A stretch of DNA of 6,469 nucleotides, taken from an uncultured Duganella sp. Lineage in GTDB: Bacteria; Pseudomonadota; Gammaproteobacteria; Burkholderiales; Burkholderiaceae. Of this stretch, positions 6,427 through 6,469 are shown in pieces. How positions within the stretch are numbered: the stretch's first letter is position 1; each line of letters starts with the position of its first letter. The notes beneath the pieces were generated by a model. That model ran no database searches. It saw only the letters and a program-made list of their open reading frames with translations, and was not told where the DNA came from. Both the position numbers and the translations under genes were made by a program. Location: the NCBI GenBank assembly GCA_946482635.1, contig CAMLSG010000260.1, forward strand, positions 1 to 6,469, written 5' to 3'.

Positions 6427-6469
6427 CTGTCAATCGGACATTTTGCTGCGCAAAATGTCCGATTGACAG
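6427..6469. repeat. Long perfect intergenic inverted repeat (REP-like), truncated by the window
   Basis: The left arm 6427-6446 and right arm 6450-6469 are perfect 20-bp reverse complements around a TGC loop. Symmetry holds to the last base of the window, so the repeat may continue: the preceding 6416-6426 (CGGTGCCAGGT) would be the next stretch of the left arm. Neither arm is followed by a visible T tract and a strong terminator lies just upstream, so it resembles a dispersed palindromic element more than a terminator. I recall similar palindromes scattered in Oxalobacteraceae genomes; this is memory, not a search. Confidence 0.8.

Overview
The window is a GC-rich chromosomal segment, most likely from a betaproteobacterium of the Oxalobacteraceae (Massilia, Duganella or Janthinobacterium type). 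This rests on the style of the MutS, SlyD and RoxA proteins, the strong G/C preference at third codon positions, and a long terminal palindrome that resembles intergenic repeats I recall from that family. No database search was possible, so the taxonomic call is an inference. The content is mostly housekeeping. I found no phage, IS element, CRISPR array, rRNA or tRNA.

Layout: (1) Positions 1-2607, +, mismatch-repair ATPase mutS, missing its first dozen or so codons at the left edge. (2) Positions 2604-3554, +, an exported protein whose start overlaps the mutS stop (ATGA). It keeps the framework of a calcineurin-like phosphoesterase family but has lost nearly all metal-ligand motifs. (3) Positions 3588-4130, -, slyD, a prolyl isomerase and metallochaperone, convergent with (2) and ended by a hairpin in the 33-nt gap. 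(4) Positions 4188-5312, +, roxA (ycfD), the JmjC-type oxygenase that hydroxylates ribosomal protein uL16, divergent from slyD. The two genes share a 57-nt gap holding two face-to-face TATAAT boxes, and the roxA box is so close to its ATG that the mRNA is probably leaderless. (5) Positions 5324-5794, +, a small conserved protein co-transcribed with roxA that resembles half of a phospholipase-D-like fold without the HKD motif. (6) Positions 5795-6081, an AT-richer regulatory gap with a TATAAT promoter, a structured leader and an 18-bp perfect palindrome. (7) Positions 6082-6360, +, an alanine-rich mini-lipoprotein (52 of 92 residues are Ala) with very skewed Ala codons, followed by a TTCG-tetraloop terminator. 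(8) Positions 6427-6469, a perfect 20-bp-arm inverted repeat running off the right edge.

Functionally, slyD and roxA both act on protein maturation or the ribosome and share a divergent control region. The mutS-linked exported protein has no obvious link to DNA repair and may simply use mutS for expression. The least explained items are the ligand-less phosphoesterase-like protein, the HKD-less PLD-like protein, the leaderless roxA promoter, and the lipoprotein with its palindromic leader.
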